Counted from the stretch's first letter, positions 37,126 through 46,502 are shown. The stretch is 64,000 bases of DNA from an uncultured Granulosicoccaceae bacterium (GCA_937951345.1 CALFCF010000004.1:21341-85340); one strand, 5' to 3'. Program-made: numbers and translations. Notes: a model not told the origin generated them from the letters alone.

Positions 37126-38412
37126 AAGTGCGATATCCACGCGCCGGTTAAGCGCACGTCCCGACTCCGTCTGGTTATCGGCAACCGGCAGTAGTTCACC
37201 AAGTCCTGCAACTTCAATACGCGCCGCATCTACCGACTGTGCTACCAGATAGTCTTTAACACTGGCAGCGCGGCTCAATGAGAGCACGCTGTTGTAGTTT
37301 TGCGAGCCAATCCAGTCAGTATGCCCGGTCAGTACAACGTGTACATCCGGGAATTCGCGCAGTTGTTCGGCGAGTTGGTCCAACTCATTAGCGGTATTAC
37401 TATCAATGCCAGCTTGATCAAAACCGAAATAGACCGTCTCAAGATTCAACTCGGGTAGCGGTGCAGGTTGCGGTTCAGGATCAACAACTTGCTCAACAGG
37501 AGTAACCACAGGGTCTGCAACCGGAATGGGTGCAGCGGAAGCATAAGGGTCATCGAGTGCGAATCGCTTGACCAAAGATGCAGTGAATTGACGGGCATCA
37601 GTGTCAAACGAATTAACCTCGGCGCGTACAGCCCACCCATTGTCAAAACCCAGTTGTAAACCGGCACCGACCCAAAACTGAGTTTCGTGATTTTGAACAA
37701 ATTCAAGATCAGAGTCGTTAAAAAGCGCCCCGCCACCAGCTTTAAGATAAAGCGATAAGCCACCGTCAACAGCTCGATTGCCTGCCATACCCGACGTATC
37801 AAACAGATACAGCAAACCACTAACACCCGCTACCTGGTAGTCAACGCTGCCGACGTTGTCACCCAGAAAGGCGATATCCGACTCTCCAAGACGTGCGTAT
37901 TGTGCTTCCACTGCGAAACGCTTACTGAAATCAATACCTGCATACAGGTTAAAGGCAAGGTCATTGTTATCAGCAACAGAAAGGCTAGTACTGAACGCAT
38001 CAGGTTCCAGTGTGGAAAAACCCAACCCTCCACCTATGTACCAGTCACTTGAGCCAATAGTACGCGAGCTATCCGGTGTTTGTGCCATCACACCTTGTAA
38101 ACCGACGCCACTGATCGGCAACAGGCCACCAACGACAGCCCACTGAAAGAATCTTAACTTTCTGCCACAAAATGATAGCGTTACCCGGCTATAGGCCTCT
38201 TTGTCAGTCTTTTCAGAGTTCGGGCCGGGCAGTAGAGCAACCTGACCAACAGCGTTACCCGAGCTGCTATCCGGGAGGTAAGGTTGAAACTCACCAAGGT
38301 CGTAAAAAATTGCGTCACCGGTTCGAATTTCACTGAGACGTTGACGCAATTCAACATCTGCAAAATTAAGCTCGTCGTCAATTTCAGCGACGGCATCTAT
38401 GACCATACTCAT
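37114..38412 (-). CDS. OmpA family protein with long N-terminal extension
   Basis: 432 residues. The C-terminal OmpA domain is clear (ETVYFGFDQAGIDSNTANEL, VVLTGHTDWIGSQNYN, GLGELLPVADNQTESGRALN). Before it is a barrel region starting SDWYIGGGLGFSTLEP, similar to the protein at 0.1-1.2 kb, and a Pro-rich linker. Oddly, ~83 residues (MSMVIDAVAEIDDELN ...) precede the hydrophobic signal-like segment RKLRFFQWAVVGGLLPISGVG. No start codon lies nearer the signal. The ATG overlaps the upstream stop (TAATG), so translation is coupled to the SdrD/cadherin-like gene, and the long leader appears real. Confidence 0.85.
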   Translation of the reverse strand: MSMVIDAVAEIDDELNFADVELRQRLSEIRTGDAIFYDLGEFQPYLPDSSSGNAVGQVALLPGPNSEKTDKEAYSRVTLSFCGRKLRFFQWAVVGGLLPISGVGLQGVMAQTPDSSRTIGSSDWYIGGGLGFSTLEPDAFSTSLSVADNNDLAFNLYAGIDFSKRFAVEAQYARLGESDIAFLGDNVGSVDYQVAGVSGLLYLFDTSGMAGNRAVDGGLSLYLKAGGGALFNDSDLEFVQNHETQFWVGAGLQLGFDNGWAVRAEVNSFDTDARQFTASLVKRFALDDPYASAAPIPVADPVVTPVEQVVDPEPQPAPLPELNLETVYFGFDQAGIDSNTANELDQLAEQLREFPDVHVVLTGHTDWIGSQNYNSVLSLSRAASVKDYLVAQSVDAARIEVAGLGELLPVADNQTESGRALNRRVDIALRLN

Positions 38413-40658
38413 TAGCTGGCGCCTCGCTTGTCTGCATCCGGATCAAACATACGCTGCTGCAAACGCGTGTTCGCTACTAACGAGTGAAATTTGTGTAGCG
38501 AACGAGCAGCCTGTTGTCCGGCACGCAGCCATCTACCGCCAACGGTGACAAACAGAATCAACCACAATGCCAAAGCGTAACCGGTGCCGGTGCCATCTAT
38601 ACCGGTTATCAAACGAAGGTCATTGCAATTACATTCATCGAAATCGTTCAGACCATTGTTATTGATATCACTGAATCTGATCACAGTCAGTGCAACGGGT
38701 GCCGCTGCGAGATTACCCTCACCGTCCTGAACGGTATAGATAAAACCCGCCTCACCGATGAAATCGTGAGTGGGCTCAAACACAATGCCATCTTCAACAA
38801 TTTCAGCTGTTCCGTTCTGCACAGAGCCCACACCCACAATAGTCAGTCCACCGCCTGAGGGATCTATATCGTTCTCAAGGACATTCAGCAGGGTAGGACG
38901 ATTCTGCGCGATGTCGAAATCATCAGGCACGGCGGCTAGAACACCACCTGAACCATCATCACCTGAACCATCATCACCTGAACCATCATCACCTGAACCA
39001 TCATCACCTGACCCATCATCACCTGACCCATCATCACCTGACCCATCATCACCTGACCCATCACCGCCTGATCCATCACCGCCTGACCCATCACCGCCTG
39101 ACCCATCACCGCCTGATCCATCACCACCTGATCCATCACCGCCTGATCCATCACCACCTGATCCATCGCCACCTGATCCGTCACCACCCGGGGGTGTAGA
39201 TCCATCGAAATCACCGCCATTTCCACCTGATGCATCATTGACTGGCATACCGGCGGCACCGTTTGCCAACGCAAAGGATATAAAAGCTCCCGCAGAAACA
39301 GTAAACGGCGCGGGGTTTGATCCACCGGGAGGAAAGAAGCCGATGGGTAAATCCGGATCATTCTCGTCAAGCAGCAGCCAGTAGTTGCCGTTGGGTAAGG
39401 CTGGTATGTGGACATTACCATTGCCATCGGTGACAAAAACCTCACCAACCTGCGTATCGCCTTCGTCAAAAACACCGTTGAAATTATCAGCAAACAGCGT
39501 TAGCGAAATATCCGGTAAATCAATTTCCCCGTTTTCACGAATGCCGTCGGCATCGGTATCAACAAAGACATGCGCATTGGCAACTGATGTACCACCCAGT
39601 AAAAAGTACGCTCCCATACCGCCGTATAAGTCAGCCGAATTTCCTGTATCTGAAGGGAACGTCTGAGGTTGCGTTAAATCGTGCGCACCGGCATTAACGT
39701 CAGCTGCAAAAAGCGAGAAACCAAAGTAAGTCTGCCCGGGATTTAAACCAAGATCCCTGGCGCTCACAAATACCATAGCCACAGCGTCATTCGATTCAGC
39801 CACCAGCGACGGGCCGTTTCCATTATCACTACCAAGCAAACTGTAATTATGAAAAGTAAACGTGGTGCCATAACAGAGTTGAGGATCACTGCAACCGGTC
39901 GGCAGGATTTCCTGCAACGCACCGAAACCCGTCGGGTTACCGGCATCGTCGACTGCAACAATTGCTGCGATCTTGAGTGAATTATCACCACGCATTTCAG
40001 CTAGTGCGTGCCCTGCACTGTCGAGCAATCCAGGTTGAACAGGAGTGACGATGCCTTGTTCGAATAACACATCAATACGTTCGACGTCGCCAGCGACCTG
40101 AGGTAGTGTCGCGTCGTTCACACCCGCACTATTCGTGAATGTATCAAGTGAACCACGGTTAATCACACGACCGGCAAACAGGTTCTCAAGTTCACAACCG
40201 CTCGCATCATTCGATGTAAACGAGGGCGACAGGTTACGTGCATCATCAGCCTGTTCAGCAAATAGATAACAACCACTTGTTTCTGTAACACCATTGGCGA
40301 AATGAACATCGACACGTGAAGCGATATTGACGAAACGGTATTCGTTACCCAGAAAATTAAACCCTTCAATGCGCTGATTGGTTGCACTACCCCAGGTGTA
40401 GGTATTGCCCAGCGTTTCATAACGAAAAGGGGTCGATTGGCTGCGGCTGGTATCTATGGATTCAACCTCGCCGGCAGCAAAAGCTGCGCTTGAGCCAATC
40501 AGTAAGAGAAGTCCCAACGAAGCCGACTTAATACCTGCAAACGCAGCACAAAATATCCTGGATAGTGGATTCGTCATACCCGTGTTAACAGCAGGGACAT
40601 GGACTTGATCAGCCGTGGCTGGAACCCACTGACTTTTGATATTTTTCAGGGTTTGCAT
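38412..40658 (-). CDS. Surface protein with SdrD B-like domain, (GGDGS)n repeat, cadherin-like domain and C-terminal anchor
   Basis: 748 residues. The signal peptide is extended (SASLGLLLLIGSSAAFAAG after ~45 residues). Then come a large exported region, an SdrD B-like unit (VFVDTDADGIRENGEIDLPD), a 16-unit five-residue repeat (9 GGDGS, 7 GDDGS), a cadherin/Big-like domain (PTLLNVLENDIDPSGGGL ... GFIYTVQDGEGN) and an end with CNCNDLRLITGIDG, a hydrophobic helix (ALALWLILFVTVGG) and a basic tail. The end resembles that of the TSP3 protein at 35.8 kb. GAGGT upstream supports the ATG at 40658. It is coupled to the OmpA gene downstream. Confidence 0.83.
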   Translation of the reverse strand: MQTLKNIKSQWVPATADQVHVPAVNTGMTNPLSRIFCAAFAGIKSASLGLLLLIGSSAAFAAGEVESIDTSRSQSTPFRYETLGNTYTWGSATNQRIEGFNFLGNEYRFVNIASRVDVHFANGVTETSGCYLFAEQADDARNLSPSFTSNDASGCELENLFAGRVINRGSLDTFTNSAGVNDATLPQVAGDVERIDVLFEQGIVTPVQPGLLDSAGHALAEMRGDNSLKIAAIVAVDDAGNPTGFGALQEILPTGCSDPQLCYGTTFTFHNYSLLGSDNGNGPSLVAESNDAVAMVFVSARDLGLNPGQTYFGFSLFAADVNAGAHDLTQPQTFPSDTGNSADLYGGMGAYFLLGGTSVANAHVFVDTDADGIRENGEIDLPDISLTLFADNFNGVFDEGDTQVGEVFVTDGNGNVHIPALPNGNYWLLLDENDPDLPIGFFPPGGSNPAPFTVSAGAFISFALANGAAGMPVNDASGGNGGDFDGSTPPGGDGSGGDGSGGDGSGGDGSGGDGSGGDGSGGDGSGGDGSGGDGSGDDGSGDDGSGDDGSGDDGSGDDGSGDDGSGDDGSGGVLAAVPDDFDIAQNRPTLLNVLENDIDPSGGGLTIVGVGSVQNGTAEIVEDGIVFEPTHDFIGEAGFIYTVQDGEGNLAAAPVALTVIRFSDINNNGLNDFDECNCNDLRLITGIDGTGTGYALALWLILFVTVGGRWLRAGQQAARSLHKFHSLVANTRLQQRMFDPDADKRGAS
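38952..39191 (-). repeat. 15 bp coding tandem repeat, 16 units
   Basis: In-frame minisatellite encoding GGDGS (9 units) then GDDGS (7 units). Units differ mainly by single bases, which suggests recent expansion and possible length variation between strains. Likely a flexible, acidic, surface-exposed stalk. Confidence 0.92.
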
Positions 40659-40852
40659 GAAAAACCTCGTATCCCAATGCAACAAATGGTTTGTGTCGCT
40701 TCATTGATACCGGCAAGTTTAACATCGGAACCGAGTGTATTAATTGCATGATGGAGAGCACCGTCAACACCCTGCCACCAATAGCAGGCAGGCATTGATC
40801 GGGAGACGCATCAAAAATTGCTGAATAGAGGCAGTCGCCCGTAGAGCAACGG

Positions 40853-41698
40853 CTACAGCGTCAGAGACATGCCGTCAAATGCAGGCTCCACCCCTGCAGG
40901 TAGAGTGTTAACAAGTGTCGCGTAGTCAAGATCACCGTGCATATTGGTCAGGATAGCGCGTGCCGGAGAAATCGATTCAATAAAGATAAGAGCCTCATCG
41001 ACACTCATATGAGTTGGATGAGATTTGTAACGTAGTGCATCAACAATTAGCAGTTCAATTCCATTCAGCAGTTCACGACTTGCCGCAAGCTGCATCGATT
41101 TCATATCCGGCAGATAGACTGCATCTCCAATACGCAGACCCAGCGCATGAATATCACCGTGTTCAACCTGTATCGGCGTCAGCGTCACTACACCGCCAGC
41201 ACCTTCAACTTCAAAGGATCGCGCGGAATTGATTAAACAGGCGTTACAAAACGCCGGGTAACTACTTTCCGGGGCTTGCTCAAAACAATAGCCGAATCCG
41301 CGCGACAGGCGTTCAAGCGTTGAATGATCCAGATAAACATCAACACGACGCTGCCACTTTATCCACAATTGCCGAAGATCATCAATGCCCAGAATATGGT
41401 CGGCGTGTGCATGAGTGACGACAACGCCATCGAGGTATCCGACAGACGCATCGAGTAGTTGCGCTCGCATATCCGGACCACAGTCGACCAACACGGTTGT
41501 CAATTGATCGCGCAACCCATTGGCGATAGCGTCAGGTGCACCTGATTCGATCAGCAACGAACAACGGCGCCGGCGATTACGTGGCTCATTCGGATCACAC
41601 TGCCCCCAGTCATTGCCGATTCTGGGCACACCGCCGGACGAACCCGTACCTAGAAGCGTTAATCTGATAGCGCTCAGAATCTGTCTCCAGGATAACAA
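40853..41698 (-). CDS. MBL-fold metallohydrolase (PhnP-like)
   Basis: 281 residues. LTLLGTGSSGGVPRIGNDWGQCDP at the start and VVVTHAHADHILGIDDLRQL (metal ligands HxHxDH) mark the PhnP/RNase Z-like branch of the metallo-beta-lactamase fold; further ligands are in VDCGPD, QVEHGDIHALG, VDALRYKSHPTHMS and NMHGDLDY. A cyclic phosphodiesterase activity is known for PhnP; no phosphonate genes are nearby, so the substrate here is open. The start appears to be TTG. Confidence 0.9.
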   Translation of the reverse strand: MLSWRQILSAIRLTLLGTGSSGGVPRIGNDWGQCDPNEPRNRRRRCSLLIESGAPDAIANGLRDQLTTVLVDCGPDMRAQLLDASVGYLDGVVVTHAHADHILGIDDLRQLWIKWQRRVDVYLDHSTLERLSRGFGYCFEQAPESSYPAFCNACLINSARSFEVEGAGGVVTLTPIQVEHGDIHALGLRIGDAVYLPDMKSMQLAASRELLNGIELLIVDALRYKSHPTHMSVDEALIFIESISPARAILTNMHGDLDYATLVNTLPAGVEPAFDGMSLTL

Positions 41699-41783
41699 GG
41701 TGGGTTCACGAATCGAACTCGAACATTAGATCGTCAGATCAAAAAATACTGCCAGTTATTTTAATCAGATAACAACAAAATAA

Positions 41784-41813
41784 AACGCCAGGCACCACTG
41801 GGTACCTGGCGTT
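41784..41813 (-). terminator. Intrinsic terminator of the TerB-like gene
   Basis: Nine-bp stem AACGCCAGG / CCTGGCGTT followed by TTATTTTG on the minus strand, ~110 bp past the stop of the gene at 41923. A plus-strand T-run also exists, so it may act both ways. Confidence 0.85.
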
Positions 41814-41922
41814 AAATTTTCGGGCCGCTCAAGTCATAGCACCTTGAAGCCCAGCCACACTTCGAAATGTAAACCTGTTGTTACGCAGCTTATTATCAAA
41901 TACGTGGCAGATTTAACAGTGC

Positions 41923-42768
41923 TTAGCTGTAAAGCTTTGGCACACCCAGCTTGGCGTGGATCGCGTCGGCATCCGGTTCTGACATACCAAAGCCTTTAAC
42001 CAGCTGATCGAGATACTGTGCTTCTTCCTGCGAGTCCAGATCAATAGCCAGCAACGACATCAGGTACACCTGTTGTTGCATACCGGCAGGTACGCTGGCA
42101 ATGAAACCCTGAACATCGAGCGGCTGCGATAGCTCATCGTTAATGAAGTCAGCATCTTCCTGCGTCATGTCGCCTACCTGCTTGAGGATTTTTTCCTGCT
42201 CAGCGGCATCGAAGTTGCCATCACTCTTGGCGGAATTCAGCATCGCGCGAATCAGGATTTTAGCCTCTTCTTCCTGTCCGGCCTGTGGCTCAGGCTCCGG
42301 TTCTCCGGTGAGTTGCGCATTTAGCATGCCGCCCAGGGAACCACCGCCACCAGCGCCGGCACCACCACCGAGACTGTCCAACAATCCACCGAGACCACCG
42401 CTACCACCTTGCTGCGTGTCGCCGCCGAGCAAACCGCCGAGACCGCCGCCGCCACCTTGCTGGCCTTGTTGTCCCTGCCCCAGTGCACTACCGAGCATGC
42501 CGCCGAGACCGCCGCCACCTTGTTGCGCACCACCCAGCAAACCACCCAGTGCGCCACCAACACCACCGCCCTGCTGATTGCCACCGAGGAGGCCACCCAA
42601 TCCACCGGCAAGTCCGCCGCCCTGCTGGCCCTGCCCCAGCGCATTACCCAACATGCCGCCGAGACCGCCACCAGCACCACCGCCGGCTCGTCCTCTTATC
42701 ATACTGCTGGCCGCTTTCGCAGCAACAACACCTACAGCAATCTTTCCCAGTGTTCCTACAAGACTCAT
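41923..42768 (-). CDS. TerB-like / DUF533 protein with Gly-rich region
   Basis: 281 residues from MSLVGTLGKIAVGVVAAKAA; GAGGA stands upstream of this ATG, so the 31-residue longer track start is rejected. A short hydrophobic helix is followed by ~120 residues of Gly/Gln/Leu repeats (GGLGGLLGG, GQGQQGGG) and then a helical TerB-type domain (ILIRAMLNSAKSDGNFDAAEQEKILK ... DLDSQEEAQYLDQLVKGFGM). TerB-type domains are often linked to tellurite or stress systems, but no ter genes are nearby. Function unknown. Confidence 0.82.
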   Translation of the reverse strand: MSLVGTLGKIAVGVVAAKAASSMIRGRAGGGAGGGLGGMLGNALGQGQQGGGLAGGLGGLLGGNQQGGGVGGALGGLLGGAQQGGGGLGGMLGSALGQGQQGQQGGGGGLGGLLGGDTQQGGSGGLGGLLDSLGGGAGAGGGGSLGGMLNAQLTGEPEPEPQAGQEEEAKILIRAMLNSAKSDGNFDAAEQEKILKQVGDMTQEDADFINDELSQPLDVQGFIASVPAGMQQQVYLMSLLAIDLDSQEEAQYLDQLVKGFGMSEPDADAIHAKLGVPKLYS

Positions 42769-42940
42769 GTTTAATTCCTCAATACGCAGACCACGGAATG
42801 TGGCCGGCAGACTCTGTGTATCTATTGTGTCAAAGCAGCGATTTAAAGGCAAAAACTGCAACAGATTGTGAAGCGGCAGTATAGCGATAGCGATATACTG
42901 CGGCGACCGCCAATCAAACCTTCAGGGTACACCAGTAATC

Positions 42941-44323
42941 ATGCCTGGACTCGACAATGTGCTTGATGCACTCGATAACGATCTGGACGCTGCACTCGAT
43001 CGATTGAAAGGATTTCTGCGGCTGCAAAGTATTTCAACCGATCCGGCCTATGCGCAACAGTGTCTTGACGCCGCCAACTGGTTAACCAGTGAGCTTTCCG
43101 ATATCGGATTCGAAGCCAAACGCCACGACACACCGGGGCATCCGATGGTGGTAGCGAAAAGCCCGAATCAATCAGACGATGGCAAGAGATTACTGTTCTA
43201 TGGCCACTATGACGTACAACCGGTCGACCCGCTTGAACTCTGGGCACGCGATCCGTTTGACCCGGTAATAGAACAACAAAACGGTCACGATGTCATCCGC
43301 GGTCGCGGCTCGGCAGATGATAAAGGTCAGCTGATGACGTTTGTCGAAGCCTGTCGTGCATGGAAAAAAATACACGGCCATGTACCACCGAATCTGACCC
43401 TGTTTTTCGAAGGTGAAGAAGAGAGTGGCTCACCTTCACTGGTGCCGTTTATGCAGCAGAACAAAGAACTGCTTGATGCCGATTTGGCGTTGGTTTGCGA
43501 CACCGGCATGTGGGACACGCAAACCCCGTCCATCTCCACCATGTTGCGTGGCATGGTTGGCGAAGAAGTAACCATCACCGGCCCGTCGAGAGATTTGCAC
43601 TCCGGTATGTATGGAGGACCGGCAATCAACCCGATACGGGTACTGACACGCATACTCGCCGAACTGCATGACGATGATGGCAGAATTATGCTTCCGGGGT
43701 TTTACGACGGTGTTGATGAATTACCCGATGCTGTAAAAGCGCAATGGCAGTCATTGAATTTCGATGAAGCGGCCTTTCTCGGTGATGTCGGCTTATCGAA
43801 ACCTGCTGGCGAACCCGGCTATAACGTGCTCGAGCAGATCTGGTCACGCCCGACTTGTGAGATCAACGGGATTTCCGGTGGTTACACTGGCGAGGGATTC
43901 AAAACCGTGCTGCCTTCAGTTGCTATAGCCAAGCTAAGTTTCAGGCTGGTGGGCAATCAGGACCCGGAAAAGATAGCCGACGCACTACATCAATGGGTTA
44001 TTGACCGATTGCCGGAAGACTGCACCGCCAGTTTTAAAAGCAAAGACGGTTCAGCTGCGACGGTTATGCCGATTGATGACCCGGTTTTTGCTGAATCGTT
44101 GAAAGCGTTAAGTGATGAGTGGCCGAAGCCCGCTGTTTATATGGGCTGCGGCGGCTCGATACCGGTTGTCGGATATATAAAAGATATTCTGAACATGGAT
44201 TCGTTACTGGTGGGGTTCGGTCTTGATGATGACGCGATACATTCACCCAACGAAAAATACAATGTCGCCAGTTTTCACAAGGGTGCTCGGAGCTGGGCGC
44301 GTATTCTGGATGCGATTCAATAA
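42941..44323 (+). CDS. M20 family dipeptidase
   Basis: 460 residues, zinc-dependent carboxypeptidase/dipeptidase of the ArgE/DapE/CPG2 type. LLFYGHYDVQPVDPLELW (metal His and Asp), RGRGSADDKGQLMTFVEA (bridging Asp), LFFEGEEESGSPSL (catalytic Glu pair) and DTGMWD; the lid domain begins GMVGEEVTITGPSRDLHSGMYGG. Close to the 'dipeptidase' subgroup that hydrolyses a broad set of dipeptides. A hexanucleotide repeat follows its stop. Confidence 0.93.
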   Translation: MPGLDNVLDALDNDLDAALDRLKGFLRLQSISTDPAYAQQCLDAANWLTSELSDIGFEAKRHDTPGHPMVVAKSPNQSDDGKRLLFYGHYDVQPVDPLELWARDPFDPVIEQQNGHDVIRGRGSADDKGQLMTFVEACRAWKKIHGHVPPNLTLFFEGEEESGSPSLVPFMQQNKELLDADLALVCDTGMWDTQTPSISTMLRGMVGEEVTITGPSRDLHSGMYGGPAINPIRVLTRILAELHDDDGRIMLPGFYDGVDELPDAVKAQWQSLNFDEAAFLGDVGLSKPAGEPGYNVLEQIWSRPTCEINGISGGYTGEGFKTVLPSVAIAKLSFRLVGNQDPEKIADALHQWVIDRLPEDCTASFKSKDGSAATVMPIDDPVFAESLKALSDEWPKPAVYMGCGGSIPVVGYIKDILNMDSLLVGFGLDDDAIHSPNEKYNVASFHKGARSWARILDAIQ

Positions 44324-44324
44324 C

Positions 44325-44356
44325 GTTGGCGTTGGCGTTGGCGTTGGCGTTGGCTG
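44325..44356. repeat. GTTGGC hexanucleotide repeat, 5 units
   Basis: Five perfect copies of GTTGGC fill the gap between the dipeptidase stop and the convergent GST stop. A microsatellite prone to slippage; both stop codons lie outside it. Confidence 0.9.
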
Positions 44357-44974
44357 TCAGAGGTTCGCTTCCCGGTACGCAGTCACGACAGTCGATTCCA
44401 TCACACGGGTTTGATGCGATAACAGTGACGGTGCGATTTGTTCCACCAGATCCGCCGGCACATGTTCGAGATTACCGGATGCCAGGCTACTGATTTGCAC
44501 AAACATTTTAAGGTCAGCTATCGACAACTTACCGCCAGCGAAAAATTCTCCGCCACCGCGTCTTAACAGCTCATCAAAACCGCTAAGAAATGTTTTTAGC
44601 CGTATTTCAACCAGCTGTTCTCTGGCGACACGTAGCGAGTCACCCTTTAAACCGAAAGTCTGAACCACATAATGTGTCAGGTCTTCAACTGCATCGCATA
44701 CCTCATCGCAATACAAAGCCTGTAGCGGATCCTCCGGATACAGGTCAGCCTGTTTCGCAACATAACGGCCAATCGCATTGGACTGCGTGACCATCTGACC
44801 ATCTATTTGCAGTACCGGAACCGCGCGGAATCGTAAATCACCGCGGCGCTGATTGAATTCCGGAAACTCCCAGCGCTCATCCTGATACTCGATACCAGCA
44901 GCATGCAGTGCGATGCGTAGTGGCTCACCACGACCACCAGGTATATCAAAGTAAATGAGTTTGTAGTCTGCCAA
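44357..44974 (-). CDS. Glutathione S-transferase (sigma-like)
   Basis: 205 residues. The N-terminal thioredoxin-like domain begins YKLIYFDIPGGRGEPLRIAL (catalytic Tyr and the GRGE motif of sigma-class GSTs) and includes AVPVLQIDGQMVTQSNAIGRYVA (cis-Pro and the Gln-Ser glutathione contact). The C-terminal helical domain is complete. Probably detoxification or isomerisation with glutathione. The start is TTG, with GGGGA/AAAGG upstream. Confidence 0.9.
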   Translation of the reverse strand: MADYKLIYFDIPGGRGEPLRIALHAAGIEYQDERWEFPEFNQRRGDLRFRAVPVLQIDGQMVTQSNAIGRYVAKQADLYPEDPLQALYCDEVCDAVEDLTHYVVQTFGLKGDSLRVAREQLVEIRLKTFLSGFDELLRRGGGEFFAGGKLSIADLKMFVQISSLASGNLEHVPADLVEQIAPSLLSHQTRVMESTVVTAYREANL

Positions 44975-44994
44975 TGCCTTTCCCCTGACTTGAA

Positions 44995-45648
44995 TTAATT
45001 TTCGATACTACCCAGCACTTCGACGACATCACCGTTAGCCGGTGCAGCAGCATTGATGCGTAGCAACACCATTTCACCGGAGGACGGAAAGACATCAGTC
45101 AGAGCCGTTATATTGACCTGGTGTGTTACCAGTACAGCAAGTGAATCAACAGCCGAATCTGATTGGCGCTGTAACAACCACTGTCTCAGTTGTGCAGTTT
45201 GTACTTCTTCGCGCTCGTAGCGTCGAAAAAACGAGTTGATCGCCGGCAGTTCCTTTACCTCTGATACCGCATTGTCAGACCAGGCCTCACGCATCAACTC
45301 AGCGGTATCCAGACACCGACACCATTGGCTGGAATGAAATTCAACTGTTGATAAACCAGCTTGCTTAAGTTTCTCACCCATTACACGTGCCTGCTGACGA
45401 CCGACATCGTCTAGATTGCGTTGTGTCTCGCAGGCACCGATGGCAAATTCCACTGGATCACCAGTACCGGGGGCAAGCGCATGGCGTATCATAATCGCGT
45501 AGGACGCCGGATCTTTGTTGGCCTCGATCACAAAGTTGTGCAAAGCATTGAGCTCACTACTGTTAACTGCGAGCGAAACCATGAACAACGAAGCTGCAAC
45601 TGTCCACTTTCCGGCTGTCCGGAAAAACCCTCTTTGTTCGCAAATCAT
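44995..45648 (-). CDS. Exported histidine phosphatase family protein
   Basis: 217 residues. A signal peptide (TVAASLFMVSLAVNSS) leads to a phosphoglycerate-mutase-like fold: IMIRHALAPGTGDP (catalytic RH), RNLDDVGRQQARVMG, SSQWCRCLDTAELM and VLVTHQVNITALTD (second His). The substrate is unknown; location is probably periplasmic. Its ATG overlaps the upstream SDR stop (ATGA), so the two genes are translationally coupled. Confidence 0.88.
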   Translation of the reverse strand: MICEQRGFFRTAGKWTVAASLFMVSLAVNSSELNALHNFVIEANKDPASYAIMIRHALAPGTGDPVEFAIGACETQRNLDDVGRQQARVMGEKLKQAGLSTVEFHSSQWCRCLDTAELMREAWSDNAVSEVKELPAINSFFRRYEREEVQTAQLRQWLLQRQSDSAVDSLAVLVTHQVNITALTDVFPSSGEMVLLRINAAAPANGDVVEVLGSIEN

Positions 45649-46502
45649 CGTGGCTTTCCCAATATGTCAGTAATGCCCGGTGTTTCTAATCCGAGCGCAT
45701 CAGCACGGTCCTGTTGTAACCGCAGATCAAGCGGCAAACCCGGTATGCCATATCCCTGTACCGCCTGTGTACGATCCTGATAGTCAATACCCCAGTATTC
45801 CAGCATACGTACACCAAAACTGTATCGACTAGCTGCCTCGCCACCGGCAATGTTGATGGTGCCGGACTCATTCACCAGATCCAGAGCCAGCGTGCACAGA
45901 TGTGTAGCCAGCGTCCGGTCGTGTACCGGCTGCCGAATGACATCAGTGAACAATTGCAGTGACTCACCCGCTTCTAGTCGTTGTTTAAATCCGGCGGTAC
46001 CGCGGTCAATAACATCGGTCCCATAAATCAGCGAAGTACGCACTATGATCGCATCCGGACAAGCCAGCGTAAGCGCGTGTTCACCGTTGGTTTTGGAGAC
46101 AGCATACAGATTGGCTGGTATCGGATTGGCTTCGGCATCATCGGCAAATGGTGCATCAACACCATTGAATACGGTGTCACTGGAGACACTGACCAGCCGG
46201 CAGCGGAGCTTACGGGCAGCTTCTGCGATAAAAGCCGTGCCGCTTTCGTTAACCCGTACCATGTCCGCTTCCTCACCACCGGGATTACAGGCAGCACAGT
46301 GAATAATGGCATCCGGCTTCTCAGCCAGAATGGTGTCAAGAACAGCAGCGCGTCGGGTGATATCGAGCTGCAGCGACTGTCCGGGGTCCGGCACCTGCTG
46401 CGGATTGCGGCAAACCCCGATCACTTCGGCTCTTTCGGCTGCAATCGGAATTAACGCTTGTGCAAGGTATCCGCTGGCGCCGGTAACAAGGAGTTTTTGC
46501 AT
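45645..46502 (-). CDS. NAD(P)-dependent sugar-nucleotide reductase-like SDR (RmlD type)
   Basis: 285 residues of the extended SDR class. LLVTGASGYLAQALIPIAAE (nucleotide loop), AIIHCAACNPGGEEADMVRVNE, VSSDTVFNG and the YAVSK catalytic pair resemble dTDP-4-dehydrorhamnose reductase and the methionine adenosyltransferase beta type. No rml genes are near, so the substrate is uncertain. It overlaps the phosphatase gene downstream by four bases. Confidence 0.86.
   Translation of the reverse strand: MQKLLVTGASGYLAQALIPIAAERAEVIGVCRNPQQVPDPGQSLQLDITRRAAVLDTILAEKPDAIIHCAACNPGGEEADMVRVNESGTAFIAEAARKLRCRLVSVSSDTVFNGVDAPFADDAEANPIPANLYAVSKTNGEHALTLACPDAIIVRTSLIYGTDVIDRGTAGFKQRLEAGESLQLFTDVIRQPVHDRTLATHLCTLALDLVNESGTINIAGGEAASRYSFGVRMLEYWGIDYQDRTQAVQGYGIPGLPLDLRLQQDRADALGLETPGITDILGKPR

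Noticed and set aside
38952-39191. CRISPR-like regular repeats
   Set aside because: The units are adjacent without spacers and in frame with a protein; a coding minisatellite, not a CRISPR array.
38770-39384. Plus-strand ORF of 204 codons with PSSPEPSSPDPS repeats
   Set aside because: It is the antisense shadow of the 15 bp repeat in the surface protein gene.
42143-42871. Pro-rich ORFs on the plus strand opposite the TerB-like gene
   Set aside because: They mirror the Gly-rich repeats of the minus-strand gene in other frames.
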